Below, one piece after another: positions 55,306-64,000 of a stretch of DNA of 64,000 nt; position 1 is the stretch's first letter, and each line of letters opens with the position of its first letter. A model generated the notes under the pieces. That model had not been told where the DNA came from. It did not search any database and was given only the letters and a program-made list of their open reading frames with translations. Both the position numbers and the translations under genes were made by a program. This DNA comes from Streptomyces sp. NBC_01304 (GTDB taxonomy: Bacteria; Actinomycetota; Actinomycetes; Streptomycetales; Streptomycetaceae), in the NCBI RefSeq assembly GCF_035975855.1, contig NZ_CP109055.1:6510001-6574000 (forward strand). The letters run 5' to 3'.

Positions 55306-56970
55306 TTACCAGGTGTAGTTGGGGTTCACGTGCATGCATGCCTTCTTGTCCGCGCCATTGATGGCCGTCGCGGAGGCGGGAGTCTTGTTCTCTTCCTTCG
55401 GGGGCTTCGGCGGCAGCTCGCCGGTGCGCCAGTCGTGGCCGACCACCAGGGTGACCCCGGAGACTTCCTTGGACTCCTTGACCGAACTCACCGGCAGACC
55501 CAGGGACTTGGCGAGCTTCTGGGCGTCGCCCTCCAGTTCGGCGCTGGGAAAGCGGATCAGTGTACGTTCCTCGACCGGGGTGTTCTCCTGGTCCGAGGCC
55601 GCCCGCTTGTAACCCTTGGCGACGAGTAGCTGGGCCACCGTGCTGGCGCGGCCGGGGACGGCCTGTTCGGTGGCCGTACCGGTGCCGTTCTGCACCGCGA
55701 CGCCGGTCTCGGCGGGATCGGCAGCCGGGTCGTTGGAGGTCTTCTCGTCGAGCGTCTTCTTGGCGTCCTTGCCGTCGAGGGCGATGTCCTCACGGACCAT
55801 GCGGAAGAGGTTGGCGGCCTCGCCGGGCTTGGGCTCCACCCGGTTGCGGTCGGAGACGGCCCACTGCCACGGCATCCGGACCATGGTGATGCGCTTGGGC
55901 GGGATCTTCTTGAGCTCGTTGGACAGGTCGTAGAGCTTCTTGACCGTGTCGAGGCCGTCGTCCACCTGGAGCGCGTCGGTGGCCTCTTCGGCGAGGCGGC
56001 GCAGCTTGTTCGGGTTGCTCAGCTTGGCGTCCGAACGGACCTTTCTGGCCAGCGCGTTCATGTACATGTTCTGGGCCTTGGTGCGGCCGATGTCGGTGTT
56101 GTCCTCGAAGCCGTAACGGGTACGCAGCCACTGCAGCGCCTGCTTGCCCTGGATGTCGGTGGTGCCCTCCTCCAGCTTGAGGCCCGAGCCACCACGGCCG
56201 TTCTTGCCACGGGACAGGATGTTGGCGTCCACACAGACGGGGACGCCGCCCACCGCGTCGGCCATCGAGACCACGCCGGAGAAGTCGACCATCATGAAGT
56301 GGTCGATACGAATCCCGGTCAGCTTCTCCCAGGTCAGCACGGTGCAGCCGGCTCCACCACGCATGAGGGACTGATTGGTCATGGTGGGGCGGGTGCTGGC
56401 CGCATAGACGTGCTCGGTCTTGGGATCCGTGCACTTGGGAATGTCGACCAGGGTGTCGCGCGGCATGCTGACGACGGACATGTTGGTCCGGTCCGCGGAG
56501 AGGTGGAGCAGCATCTGGACATCGGCGAGCGGGGGCCCGTTGAAGGTGTCCTTGGCGCCGCCGAGCTTCTGGTTCTCCTTGGTGTCCCGGGCATCGGAAC
56601 CGATCAGCAGGATGTTCAGCGGGGTCTGCCCGGCCGCATTGGGGGTGGCCGAGGGAGCGCGGCCCTCCTCGGGCAGCGGGGTGGTCCTGATGTTGTTGTT
56701 CAGGTGCTGGTAATAGAGGTAACCGGCGCCGGCCGTCCCGAGTATCAGTACCGCGAAGACGATCGCCACCCAGCGAAGTATCCGGCGCCCGCGACGCTGC
56801 GTTCTGGGGCCGCCGCGCCGATGACTGCGCTCACCCGGTGGGGGCGAGTCCGCACCGCCCTCGCCCTCCCGTCTGTCGCCCTCCTCGTAGAGACTCTCGT
56901 CCCAGCCGAGATCCTGAGCGCGCCGGTCGCGCGAACGCGCCCCCTGTCCGCGCACACTGCCTTGCCTCAT
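55306..56970 (-). CDS. LCP family protein with LytR_C domain
   Basis: 554 residues: Arg/Glu-rich cytoplasmic N-terminus (~65), one membrane segment (~67-90), LCP domain (LNILLIGSDARD, LADVQMLLHLS, SMPRDTLVDIP, DHFMMVDFSGV, QWLRTRYGFEDNTDIGRTKAQ) and LytR_C (~405-520, GVAVQNGTGTATEQAV). The C-terminal 25 residues are Lys/Pro-rich with a late Cys. It should transfer glycopolymers to the cell wall. It and the next LCP gene upstream are separated by 86 bases and lie in the same direction, likely one transcription unit. Confidence 0.92.
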   Translation of the reverse strand: MRQGSVRGQGARSRDRRAQDLGWDESLYEEGDRREGEGGADSPPPGERSHRRGGPRTQRRGRRILRWVAIVFAVLILGTAGAGYLYYQHLNNNIRTTPLPEEGRAPSATPNAAGQTPLNILLIGSDARDTKENQKLGGAKDTFNGPPLADVQMLLHLSADRTNMSVVSMPRDTLVDIPKCTDPKTEHVYAASTRPTMTNQSLMRGGAGCTVLTWEKLTGIRIDHFMMVDFSGVVSMADAVGGVPVCVDANILSRGKNGRGGSGLKLEEGTTDIQGKQALQWLRTRYGFEDNTDIGRTKAQNMYMNALARKVRSDAKLSNPNKLRRLAEEATDALQVDDGLDTVKKLYDLSNELKKIPPKRITMVRMPWQWAVSDRNRVEPKPGEAANLFRMVREDIALDGKDAKKTLDEKTSNDPAADPAETGVAVQNGTGTATEQAVPGRASTVAQLLVAKGYKRAASDQENTPVEERTLIRFPSAELEGDAQKLAKSLGLPVSSVKESKEVSGVTLVVGHDWRTGELPPKPPKEENKTPASATAINGADKKACMHVNPNYTW

Positions 56971-57056
56971 CCCCTGCCCCTCCCCGCCCTGCGGCTCCGC
57001 CCGCCCCAGCTTGTGGCGGGGCGGGCGGGCCGGTTCTCACTTGAAGCAACCAGATG

Positions 57057-58844
57057 TCACTTGGCGCAGACGGCCTTGTCTGCTCCGACCTTGTTGACCC
57101 CGTCCGGCGCCTTCGACGGAGCGGAGATGGGTGTCCCCGCACCCTTGAAGTCGGCCCCCAGGATCAGGACCATCGCGGGCAGCCCCTGATCGTTCTTCTC
57201 GCTCTTGCCCGGCTTCAGTGCGGAGCCGGGCAGCCCCATGATGTCCGCGAGCCTGCGTGCCTGATCGGCCTGATCGGGCGAGTACTCGAGCGTCGTCTTC
57301 GCCTGCTTCTTGTCGGCGTTGCCCAACTGGCTCGCCTTGAGCACGCCTTGGTCGTTCTGCAGCCAGGTCAGCGTCGTACCGGCGGCGCCCTGCGTGTCGC
57401 TGCCGTTGTAGAGGTTGACCCGCACCTCGGACGCGTCCGACTTGGACCCCTTGAGCCTGGCCGCTTCCGCCGCCTTGGCCTTCTTCTTCGTCTCGGTGAG
57501 GGAGACGTCCTGCTGCATCATCGCGAACAACGGGTCCGCCAGCGACTTGTTGAGCAGGACGGTGGCGTGGTCGGTGTTGTCTACGACCGGCACCGTGGTG
57601 AAGCTGATGTTCTCCAGGTCGGCCTTGTTCAGTTCCCCGCCGAGGTCCTTGAGCTTGTTCAGATCGTCTATGTGACTGTCGACCGTCAGCGCCTTGGTCG
57701 CGGCCTCCGCCAGGTCCATCATCTTGCCCGGGCTGGAGAGCGTGTCGTTCGACTTCATCTGCCGCATCAGCGAACTCAGGAACTGCTGCTGGAGCTTGAT
57801 CCGGTCCAGGTCACCGCCGAAGCCGACGGCATGCCGGGTCCGTACGAAGGCGAGTGCGTCGTCGCCCTCGACGGTGTGCTTGCCCTTCTTCAGATTCAGG
57901 TGCGACTTGGGGTCGTTGATGTCCTTGGCCAGGCAGATCGGCACCCCGCCGACTGCCGAAGACAAGGTCTTCACCGCGTTGAAGTCGGCCATCATGAAGT
58001 GGTCGATCTTGATGCCGGTGATCTTGGTGACGGTCCGCATGGTGCAGCTCGGCGTGCGGCCGAACTGGCCGAGGCTCTCGTTGAACCGGGTCTTGTTGGT
58101 GCCCGGAATGTCCTTGGTGGAGCCGTCCTCCTGCTTGGTCGGGCAGGAGGGGATGTCCGTGATCATGTCGCGCGGAATGCTCAGCGCGGTGGAGTTCGTC
58201 CGGTCCTTGGAAACGTGCAGCAGGATCGTGGTGTCGGCGTGCCCGGAGCTCCCGGCGTCGCCGTAGCCCTCGTTGCCCTTGCCGGTGCGCTTGTCCGTGC
58301 CGATCAGCAGGATGTTGATGGCCCGGTCCTTGCTGAACCCGCCGGTGCCCGCGCCGTCGTCGTCTATGCCGGTGATGTTGTCGTTGAGGTGCTTCCAGTA
58401 GAGGGCTCCGGCCACGCCCGTGCCGACCAGGAGGAACGCCAGGATTCCACCGGTCCACTTGGCGATCTTCTTGCCCCTCGACGGCCGCTGCTTCGGCCGG
58501 CGCCGGCCGCGCCCCGGGGCGAGGTCCTCGTCCGGCTGGCGGCGCCTGCGCTGGCCCGGCAGATCGCGGCCGTCACGGCCCGGTCCGTCCCGGTCGGGGG
58601 CGGGCCCGCGGCGGCGCGGCGAGTCGACCGAGGGCCAACCGCCCTCGGTGGTCCCGCCCGGCCGGCGGCCGGCACCCGAGGTGCTCCGGCTGCCTCTGCC
58701 GGTTCTGCGGGGGCCCGGAATGCCCGACTGCCCTTGCCCTGCGGAGGGGTTCAGTCGCAGTTCGTAGTCGCCGGTCTGCGGGTTGAGTACCCACTGGTCT
58801 GCGGGATCGATGTTCTCCGCCCGCCCACGGCCTTGCGCGTCCAC
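57057..58844 (-). CDS. LCP family protein with LytR_C domain
   Basis: 595 residues. A long charged and Gly/Arg-rich cytoplasmic N-terminus (~130) precedes one membrane segment (~131-150). The LCP domain follows (INILLIGTDKRTGK, HADTTILLHVS, SIPRDMITDIP, DHFMMADFNAV, AFVRTRHAVGFGGDLDRIKLQQ), then LytR_C (~480-580, EVRVNLYNGSDTQGA). GTG 58844 start with GGAGG 12 bases upstream. It lies between two other LCP genes on the same strand. Confidence 0.92.
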   Translation of the reverse strand: MDAQGRGRAENIDPADQWVLNPQTGDYELRLNPSAGQGQSGIPGPRRTGRGSRSTSGAGRRPGGTTEGGWPSVDSPRRRGPAPDRDGPGRDGRDLPGQRRRRQPDEDLAPGRGRRRPKQRPSRGKKIAKWTGGILAFLLVGTGVAGALYWKHLNDNITGIDDDGAGTGGFSKDRAINILLIGTDKRTGKGNEGYGDAGSSGHADTTILLHVSKDRTNSTALSIPRDMITDIPSCPTKQEDGSTKDIPGTNKTRFNESLGQFGRTPSCTMRTVTKITGIKIDHFMMADFNAVKTLSSAVGGVPICLAKDINDPKSHLNLKKGKHTVEGDDALAFVRTRHAVGFGGDLDRIKLQQQFLSSLMRQMKSNDTLSSPGKMMDLAEAATKALTVDSHIDDLNKLKDLGGELNKADLENISFTTVPVVDNTDHATVLLNKSLADPLFAMMQQDVSLTETKKKAKAAEAARLKGSKSDASEVRVNLYNGSDTQGAAGTTLTWLQNDQGVLKASQLGNADKKQAKTTLEYSPDQADQARRLADIMGLPGSALKPGKSEKNDQGLPAMVLILGADFKGAGTPISAPSKAPDGVNKVGADKAVCAK

Positions 58845-59042
58845 GGTTGCTTAGATCCTCCGTCTGGGCCACGCGGCGCCTCCCCCTCCAGCGGCGCCCG
58901 GTCAGTCGAATCGCTCACGCTATCCGACCAGCTCAGCGCCCGGCGACGGCGGTGACAAATTCCACTCCCCTACAACTGGGCAATCCGCACAATTTCTGGC
59001 CGACTTCACCTTCTGCTTGGGCTGCGCTTTACCCGGCAGCGC

Positions 59043-60446
59043 TCAACAGGTGCTTCCCGCGGCCGTGTTTCCGCGGAATGTGGGGGCGGGAGAGGGCGAC
59101 TCCGAAGGGCTCGGCGAGGCATCGGCGGGCTTCCCGTCGCCCGGCTTCTCGTCGTCCGGCTTCTCATCGGATGTCCCCTTGCCGGACGCCTCGCTTCCGG
59201 ACGGCTTTCCATCCGCCCAGTAGCCGTCGTCGACCCACTCGCCGTCATCGCCCCAATACCCCTGGTCCACCCAATGCCCACCCCCGCTCTCGGATTCCTC
59301 GCCCTTCTGCGCGGCCTCGTCGGCGGCCTGCTCGGCCTCGGTGGGCTCGGGGGCCACCTGGACCGGTGCGTCATTGCGCAGTTGGTCGAAGAGGCGTCCC
59401 GCATCGGGCTGCACCAGTTCGTCGCGATTGGCGTCATAGGTGTACGACTGCCGGGGCACGGTGAGGAACTGCACCCGTTCCGTGGGGATATTGCGCATGG
59501 AGCGGACCAACTCGTACAGGTCGGTCAACTTCGCCAGCGCCGGGTCCGTGGTGAGCGAAGAGGTGGCGGCGTCCAGGACCGGGAAGAGCCGGGTCGGATT
59601 GAGCAGTACGCCATTGCTCTGCACCTTGTTGACGAGCGCGCCGAGAAACTGCTGCTGGCGGTCCATTCGGTCGGTGTCGCTGCCATTGCCGAGCGTCTTT
59701 CGCGCGCGTACGTAGCCGAGCGCCTGCTCTCCGTCCAGCTTCTGCCGGCCCGCCGCGAGCTTCAGGTGGGCGTCCGCGTCGTCGACGGGATCCTTGAGGC
59801 AGACCTCCACGCCTTCCACCGCGTCGACCATCTTCTTGAAGCCCCGGAAGTCGACGATCATGTGGTGGTCGATGCGGACATGGGTCATCTTCTCGACGGT
59901 ACGGATGGTGCAGGCCGCCCCGCCGAACTCGAACGCCCAGTTGAACTGGGCGAATTGCTCGTTCGTACGCGACCCGTCGGGCTTGCGGCAGCTGGGGATG
60001 TCGGCCATCAGGTCGCGCGGCAACGACACGGCGGTGGCGCTGCGCCGGTCGGCCGCGAGGTGCAGCAGGATCGTGGTGTCGGAGCGCTGGGTGCCCTGGT
60101 CCTGGCCGTAGGGGTTGCCGGTGCCCTGCCCGGAGCGGGTGTCGGAGCCGATGAGCAGGACGTTCTGCGCGTCGTGCACGGCCGGCAGCGGCCGCTCCCG
60201 CTCGTACCGCTCGAGCTCGGCCGCGGTGCCGGTGTCCTCGGTGATGTTGCCCTCGAGCTTCTTGTAGAGGCTCCAGCCGATCCCGGCGGCGGCAAGCACG
60301 ACGACGGACACGGCCAGGGCGGCCCACCGGAGCCAGTGCCGCTTGCGCGGTGCGGGCGGCGCGGGTGGCGCAGGCGCTACCGGCTCAGGCGCGTCGTCGT
60401 CCGGGACGGGATCCGGCTCGGCGGGCGTGCCTGCGGTGTCGGTCAC
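59043..60446 (-). CDS. LCP family protein with aromatic-acidic C-terminal repeats, no LytR_C
   Basis: 467 residues. After a Pro/Asp-rich N-terminus and one membrane segment (~40-60) comes the LCP domain (NVLLIGSDTRS, RSDTTILLHLA, SLPRDLMADIP, DHHMIVDFRGF, GYVRARKTLGNGSDTDRMDRQQ). The C-terminus has no LytR_C: it has WVDQGYWGDDGEWVDDGYW repeats, then a Lys/Asp/Pro tail (DEKPDDEKPGDGKP) ending in GSTC. GTG 60446 is preferred because AGGGG is 11 bases upstream; GTG 60458 is an alternative adding four residues. Confidence 0.9.
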   Translation of the reverse strand: MTDTAGTPAEPDPVPDDDAPEPVAPAPPAPPAPRKRHWLRWAALAVSVVVLAAAGIGWSLYKKLEGNITEDTGTAAELERYERERPLPAVHDAQNVLLIGSDTRSGQGTGNPYGQDQGTQRSDTTILLHLAADRRSATAVSLPRDLMADIPSCRKPDGSRTNEQFAQFNWAFEFGGAACTIRTVEKMTHVRIDHHMIVDFRGFKKMVDAVEGVEVCLKDPVDDADAHLKLAAGRQKLDGEQALGYVRARKTLGNGSDTDRMDRQQQFLGALVNKVQSNGVLLNPTRLFPVLDAATSSLTTDPALAKLTDLYELVRSMRNIPTERVQFLTVPRQSYTYDANRDELVQPDAGRLFDQLRNDAPVQVAPEPTEAEQAADEAAQKGEESESGGGHWVDQGYWGDDGEWVDDGYWADGKPSGSEASGKGTSDEKPDDEKPGDGKPADASPSPSESPSPAPTFRGNTAAGSTC

Positions 60447-60630
60447 GTCTGGGTCCACCCCTCGCGGCGTCGGCGGTTCGGCAGGTTGCAGCCGTACGTA
60501 GTGCTCCTACGACCATGACGGCGACCTGCCCCCGGCGCCTGCGGGCCAAGCCCGGGCCTGCGCCGGATGGGTGGAGTTCGGTTCCTTCGCCTGTGGAGAG
60601 CTTGCTTCTTCAGCCGCTACGGCTTCCCGC

Positions 60631-61374
60631 TCAACGCAGGACTACGCCGACCCGCTCGCTCTCGACCCGCTTGTCCAGCCCCACCTCGTCGAGGTGACGG
60701 CACAGCACGACCGACCCCCCGGCCGCGAGCGGAGCGTACAGCCCGGCGAAGAGCCCTTCCCACGTGTCGTACGGCAACCCCGAAAGCACCCGGGCCCCGG
60801 CCGAAATCCCGAGCGACGACGCCTCGGCGAGAGCCCGCTCCACCAGCTCCGCCCCCGTCACCGACGTACCCCCGACGTCGAGCGCGGCCGAGGACGGATC
60901 GACGGGCACGAACGGCGCGAACCGGTCCCCCTGGCTCGGCACCTCCACCGCATAGTCCGAGAACCCGTCCGGGACCTGGGGAAACCGCCCACCCAACGGC
61001 CGCAGCGCCAACGCGACCCGCTCCCCGGAACAGGCCCGCGCCGCATCGAGCGAATCGGGACCGCTGACCACGAGGTCCGCATCGGCCGGATCGCCCCCGA
61101 CACAGACGGTCACGCCCACCGAGGAACAGGCGAGCAGCCACACCGCCGTCTGCCAGTGCGCGGGCAGCAGCAGCGCGAGCCGGTCGCCGGGCTCCGCGCC
61201 CAGGTCGCCCTGGAGCAGATTTGCGGTCTTGGCCACCCAATTGGCGAAGGTGGCCACGGACAATTCGACACGTTCGCCCGTGGCGTCGTCGTAGAAGGTG
61301 ACGAGCGGGCGGGCCGGGTCCGCGGCGAGCGCGGATCGCAGCAGGTCGGCGGGGGTGCGGTCGGTCGCGTTCAC
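60631..61374 (-). CDS. AMP-binding-domain-like protein (TIGR03089 type)
   Basis: 247 residues. It resembles the N-terminal part of acyl/aryl-CoA synthetases (LVTFYDDATGERVELSVATFANWVAKTANLLQ, GDRLALLLPAHWQTAVWLLA) but is far shorter than the 500+ residues of that family and lacks the SGTTGxPK ATP motif. It matches the actinobacterial TIGR03089 group as I remember it. The role is unknown. GTG 61374 start. Divergent from the amidase gene. Confidence 0.75.
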   Translation of the reverse strand: MNATDRTPADLLRSALAADPARPLVTFYDDATGERVELSVATFANWVAKTANLLQGDLGAEPGDRLALLLPAHWQTAVWLLACSSVGVTVCVGGDPADADLVVSGPDSLDAARACSGERVALALRPLGGRFPQVPDGFSDYAVEVPSQGDRFAPFVPVDPSSAALDVGGTSVTGAELVERALAEASSLGISAGARVLSGLPYDTWEGLFAGLYAPLAAGGSVVLCRHLDEVGLDKRVESERVGVVLR

Positions 61375-61533
61375 GCGGGCAAGCGTACGCGGCGAGCGCG
61401 CCGCCGTCCGCCCGCCCGGGGGAACGGCAGGGGTCGGCCAGGGGTCCGACACACCGTCAGTTCCCGTTGTCCACAGTCGCGCACAGCTGTCCTCGATGTG
61501 CGGACGTGTCCGGTTGGCCGCACGATCGACGCC

Positions 61534-62934
61534 ATGCGTGGATTCCTTGCTGCTCCGCTTCTCGCCCGCCGCCGGCTGCTCGCCTCATCGATCGGTGTCG
61601 CCTGCGCGGCCGCCCTCACCCTGCCGCTCGCGGCCCAGGGGCCGGCGCACGCCTCGGCCCCCCGGTCCGCCCCCGCGGCACAGGCGCTCGCCGGCTCGAC
61701 CCAGTCGCTGCCGCTGGCCTCGCTCGGCTCGGACCGGGCGGGCGGCGCCGGCGCCGCAGCGCAGGGCGTGCTGCGACGCGACGTACTGCCGTTCTCGCTG
61801 GTCGGCGTCGTCTGGGACAACCCGGAGGCCGAGCTGCACGGCCGCGTCCAGGTCCGCACCCGGGCCAGGGGCACCGAGGCCTGGTCGGGCTGGCAGGACG
61901 TCGAGACGCACAACCACGACCACGCCGCCGACCCGGACACCCCCGAGCACGCCTCGAAGAACGTCCGCGGCTCCACGGCCCCCCTGTGGGTCGGCGACTC
62001 GGACGGCGTGGAGATCCGGGTGGAGCCGGAGTCCACGGGCGACCGAGCCATGGCGGCTCCCTCGGCACCTGCGGCTCCCTCGGACGAGGGCCTGCTCCCC
62101 AAGGGCCTCCGCCTGGAACTCGTAGACCCCGGCGAGGACCCCCCACCGCAGGGACCGGAAGCGGACGCCCCGAGCCTCGGCGACACCGCCCTGACCTGGG
62201 AGTCCGCGGCCAGCTCGGCGGTCAACGCGGAGCTCGCCCCGCTCGGCGCCTCCGTCATCTCGGACCTCACCAAGCAGCAGACCGAGGACGACCTGATGGC
62301 GTCCCGCGGCGACCTGACGGCGCGGCCGTACATCGGCCCGCGCCCGCGCATCATCACGCGCAGGGGCTGGGGCGCGAACGAGAAGCTCCGCGAGAAGAAC
62401 TTCGTCTACACCAAGTCCGTCAAGGCGGCCTTCGTGCACCACAGCGCGTCCGGCAACAACTACCGCTGTTCGCAGTCGCCCTCCGTCCTGCGCAGTATCT
62501 ACCGCTACCACGTCAAGAGCAGTGGCTGGCGTGACTTCGGCTACAACTTCGCCGTCGACAGGTGCGGGAACATCTACGAAGGGCGCGCCGGAGGAGTAGC
62601 CAAGCCCGTCTACGGGGCCCACACTCTCGGTTTCAACAGCAACAGCATGGGCATCGCCGTCCTCGGGACCTACAGCAACTCCACGCCCCCGCAGGCGGCC
62701 CTGAACGCCATCGCGCGGCTGACCGCGTGGAAGCTCGGCATGTACGGCGTCAATCCGCGTGGCAAGGCATATCTGAAGTCAGGGGGCAGCAATCTCTACA
62801 AGAAGGGGAAGCTTGTCCGCCTCAACGTGATTTCAGGTCACCGAGACGGATTTGCCACTGAATGCCCCGGAGGGATGCTGTACGGCAAGCTCGGCAAGGC
62901 CCGGCAGACATCGGCCCACTACCAGGGGCGGTGA
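61534..62934 (+). CDS. N-acetylmuramoyl-L-alanine amidase with PGRP domain
   Basis: 466 residues with a signal peptide (~1-40). A ~230-residue N-terminal region (HGRVQVRTRARGTEAWSGWQDV, HASKNVRGSTAPLWVG) precedes the C-terminal PGRP/amidase_2 domain (~265-466): zinc His in AFVHHSASG, YNFAVDRCGNIYEGRAGG, and zinc His in ISGHRDGF with Cys in TECPGG. It should cut the muramyl-alanine bond in the cell wall outside the membrane. ATG 61534; the reading frame extends upstream only as a shadow of the AMP-binding-like gene. Confidence 0.92.
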   Translation: MRGFLAAPLLARRRLLASSIGVACAAALTLPLAAQGPAHASAPRSAPAAQALAGSTQSLPLASLGSDRAGGAGAAAQGVLRRDVLPFSLVGVVWDNPEAELHGRVQVRTRARGTEAWSGWQDVETHNHDHAADPDTPEHASKNVRGSTAPLWVGDSDGVEIRVEPESTGDRAMAAPSAPAAPSDEGLLPKGLRLELVDPGEDPPPQGPEADAPSLGDTALTWESAASSAVNAELAPLGASVISDLTKQQTEDDLMASRGDLTARPYIGPRPRIITRRGWGANEKLREKNFVYTKSVKAAFVHHSASGNNYRCSQSPSVLRSIYRYHVKSSGWRDFGYNFAVDRCGNIYEGRAGGVAKPVYGAHTLGFNSNSMGIAVLGTYSNSTPPQAALNAIARLTAWKLGMYGVNPRGKAYLKSGGSNLYKKGKLVRLNVISGHRDGFATECPGGMLYGKLGKARQTSAHYQGR

Positions 62935-63017
62935 GACCGGGGCACGGCACACAGTCTGCATACACTGGCCGGCCGTACCACCTGGGCCGTGCCCCCGGCA
63001 GGAAGCAGAGGCAGCAA

Positions 63018-64000
63018 TTGAATCGCGTGCATGGGGCGACCGAAGCGATCCTCCTGGTCGGCGGCAAGGGCACCCGGCTCCGTCCGGTCACGGTCCACAC
63101 ACCCAAGCCGATGGTCCCCGCGGCGGGCGTCCCGTTCCTCACGCATCAGCTGGCGCGGGCACGGGCGGCCGGGATCGAGCACATCGTCCTGGCCACGTCC
63201 TACCTGGCGGAGGTCTTCGAACCGCACTTCGGCGACGGCTCCTCGCTCGGCCTCCACCTCGAGTACGTCACCGAGGACGAGCCCCTCGGCACCGGCGGCG
63301 CGATCCGCAATGTGGCACCGCTGCTGCGCTCGGACCCGTCCGACCCGGTCCTGATCTTCAACGGCGACATCCTCACGGGTCTGGACATCCCGGCCCTGGT
63401 GGCGACGCACGAGTCCTCGTCCGCAGACGTCTCCCTGCACCTCACCCAGGTCGAGGACCCGCGGGCGTACGGCCTGGTCCCCACGGACTCCACGGGCCGC
63501 GTCACGGCCTTCCTGGAGAAGCCCCAGACGCCCGAAGAGATCGTCACGGACCAGATCAACGCGGGCGCGTACGTGTTCCGCCGCTCGGTCATCGACACGA
63601 TCCCGACGGGCCGCCCGGTCTCGGTCGAACGCGAGACGTTCCCGGACCTCCTCGCCTCCGGCGCCCACCTCCAGGGCATGGTCGACTCCACGTACTGGCT
63701 CGACCTGGGCACTCCCCAGGCGTTCGTACGCGGCTCCGCAGACCTCGTCCTCGGCCGGGCCCCGTCCCCCGCGGTCCCCGGCCGCTGCGGCGACCGCCTG
63801 GTCCTGCCCACGGCCCGCGTGGCCCCCGACGCCAAGCTGACGGGCGGCACGGTGGTGGGCGAGGGCGCGACGGTCGGCGCGGGAGCCCGCATCGAGGGCA
63901 GCACGATCCTGTCGGGCGCGGTGATCGAACCGGGCGCGACGATCACGGACTCCCTGGTCGGCGCGGACTCGGTGATCGGCGCCCGCACGATCCTCGCGGG
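63018..64000 (+). CDS. Nucleotidyltransferase, mannose-1-phosphate guanylyltransferase type (runs off the right edge)
   Basis: The first 327 residues are visible. The N-terminal nucleotidyltransferase domain has ILLVGGKGTRLRPVT (G-G-x-G-T-R-L-x-P), a FNGDIL metal-binding segment and FLEKP; the C-terminal half begins the left-handed beta-helix (hexapeptide turns such as GEGATVGAGARIEGS). This layout is that of GDP-mannose pyrophosphorylases of actinobacteria (manC/manB type); a glucose-1-phosphate enzyme is an alternative. TTG 63018 start follows AGAGG six bases upstream. Product is a sugar-nucleotide for the surface glycans nearby. Confidence 0.88.
   Translation, partial: MNRVHGATEAILLVGGKGTRLRPVTVHTPKPMVPAAGVPFLTHQLARARAAGIEHIVLATSYLAEVFEPHFGDGSSLGLHLEYVTEDEPLGTGGAIRNVAPLLRSDPSDPVLIFNGDILTGLDIPALVATHESSSADVSLHLTQVEDPRAYGLVPTDSTGRVTAFLEKPQTPEEIVTDQINAGAYVFRRSVIDTIPTGRPVSVERETFPDLLASGAHLQGMVDSTYWLDLGTPQAFVRGSADLVLGRAPSPAVPGRCGDRLVLPTARVAPDAKLTGGTVVGEGATVGAGARIEGSTILSGAVIEPGATITDSLVGADSVIGARTILA

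Noticed and set aside
60571..61533. An upstream extension of the amidase frame to 60571
   Set aside because: It lies opposite the AMP-binding-like gene and lacks a signal peptide; ATG 61534 starts a proper signal peptide.

Overview
The window is a very GC-rich, gene-dense piece of an actinobacterial chromosome, almost certainly from Streptomyces. It carries the UUA-decoding leucine tRNA (bldA, 1775-1857), many LytR-CpsA-Psr (LCP) proteins, an XRE/DUF397/anti-sigma ATPase group, a SigF/SigI-type sigma factor with its regulators, and many GTG and TTG starts. From memory, the gene order resembles the S. coelicolor stretch that runs from bldA through the hut genes and sigI to the LCP/mannose-1-phosphate guanylyltransferase region. 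That synteny is recollection and was not searched.

Layout. 1-1.4 kb: MacB-type ABC exporter, then bldA. 2.1-11.2 kb: Bax-inhibitor-like membrane protein, small conserved proteins, thiolase, cystathionine beta-synthase, SGNH hydrolase, a MITE-like inverted repeat and an RpiR-family regulator. 11.2-18.2 kb: a fold-III PLP decarboxylase-like gene divergent from a histidine-utilisation operon (hutU, an M20 amidohydrolase, hutF, then hutI). 18.2-22.2 kb: two gene remnants facing away from each other at a deletion scar, a racemase, and the sigma factor / anti-anti-sigma / anti-sigma kinase locus. 22.4-26.8 kb: a four-gene operon of exported surface proteins, two of them with LPxTG/LAxTG-type sorting tails. 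26.9-32.8 kb: alpha/beta hydrolase, POT peptide transporter, two-component system with an 11-bp repeat array upstream, GtrA protein. 33-36.6 kb: purK-purE, membrane dipeptidase, thioesterase. 36.8-38 kb: an LCP protein. 38.2-45.8 kb: a six-gene co-directional carbohydrate cluster (beta-helix protein, MFS transporter, ROK repressor, enolase-superfamily enzyme, SDR, dipeptidase-like protein with lost metal ligands). 45.8-51.3 kb: VOC/CGNR pair, UDP-sugar dehydrogenase, acyl-CoA dehydrogenase, XRE/DUF397/ATPase trio. 51.3-52.5 kb: a gene-free block made of a roughly 1-kb imperfect inverted repeat followed by a 13-bp minisatellite. 52.6-64 kb: a cell-envelope glycopolymer region (four LCP proteins, GT2 glycosyltransferase, AMP-binding-like protein, PGRP-type amidase, start of a sugar-nucleotide pyrophosphorylase).

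How it fits together. The hut genes convert urocanate to formylglutamate, and the M20 enzyme is placed where a deformylase is needed. The 38-46 kb cluster looks like secreted or surface recognition of a polysaccharide, uptake of a product, and dehydratase/dehydrogenase catabolism under a local ROK repressor. The LCP, UDP-sugar dehydrogenase, GT2 and NTP-transferase genes supply and attach cell-wall glycopolymers. Intergenic DNA is rich in palindromes. One palindrome family (GCCCGTCCGGCG-TTGAGGAC followed by CGGGAAGGGGCGGGG) occurs six times, always behind a plus-strand gene.
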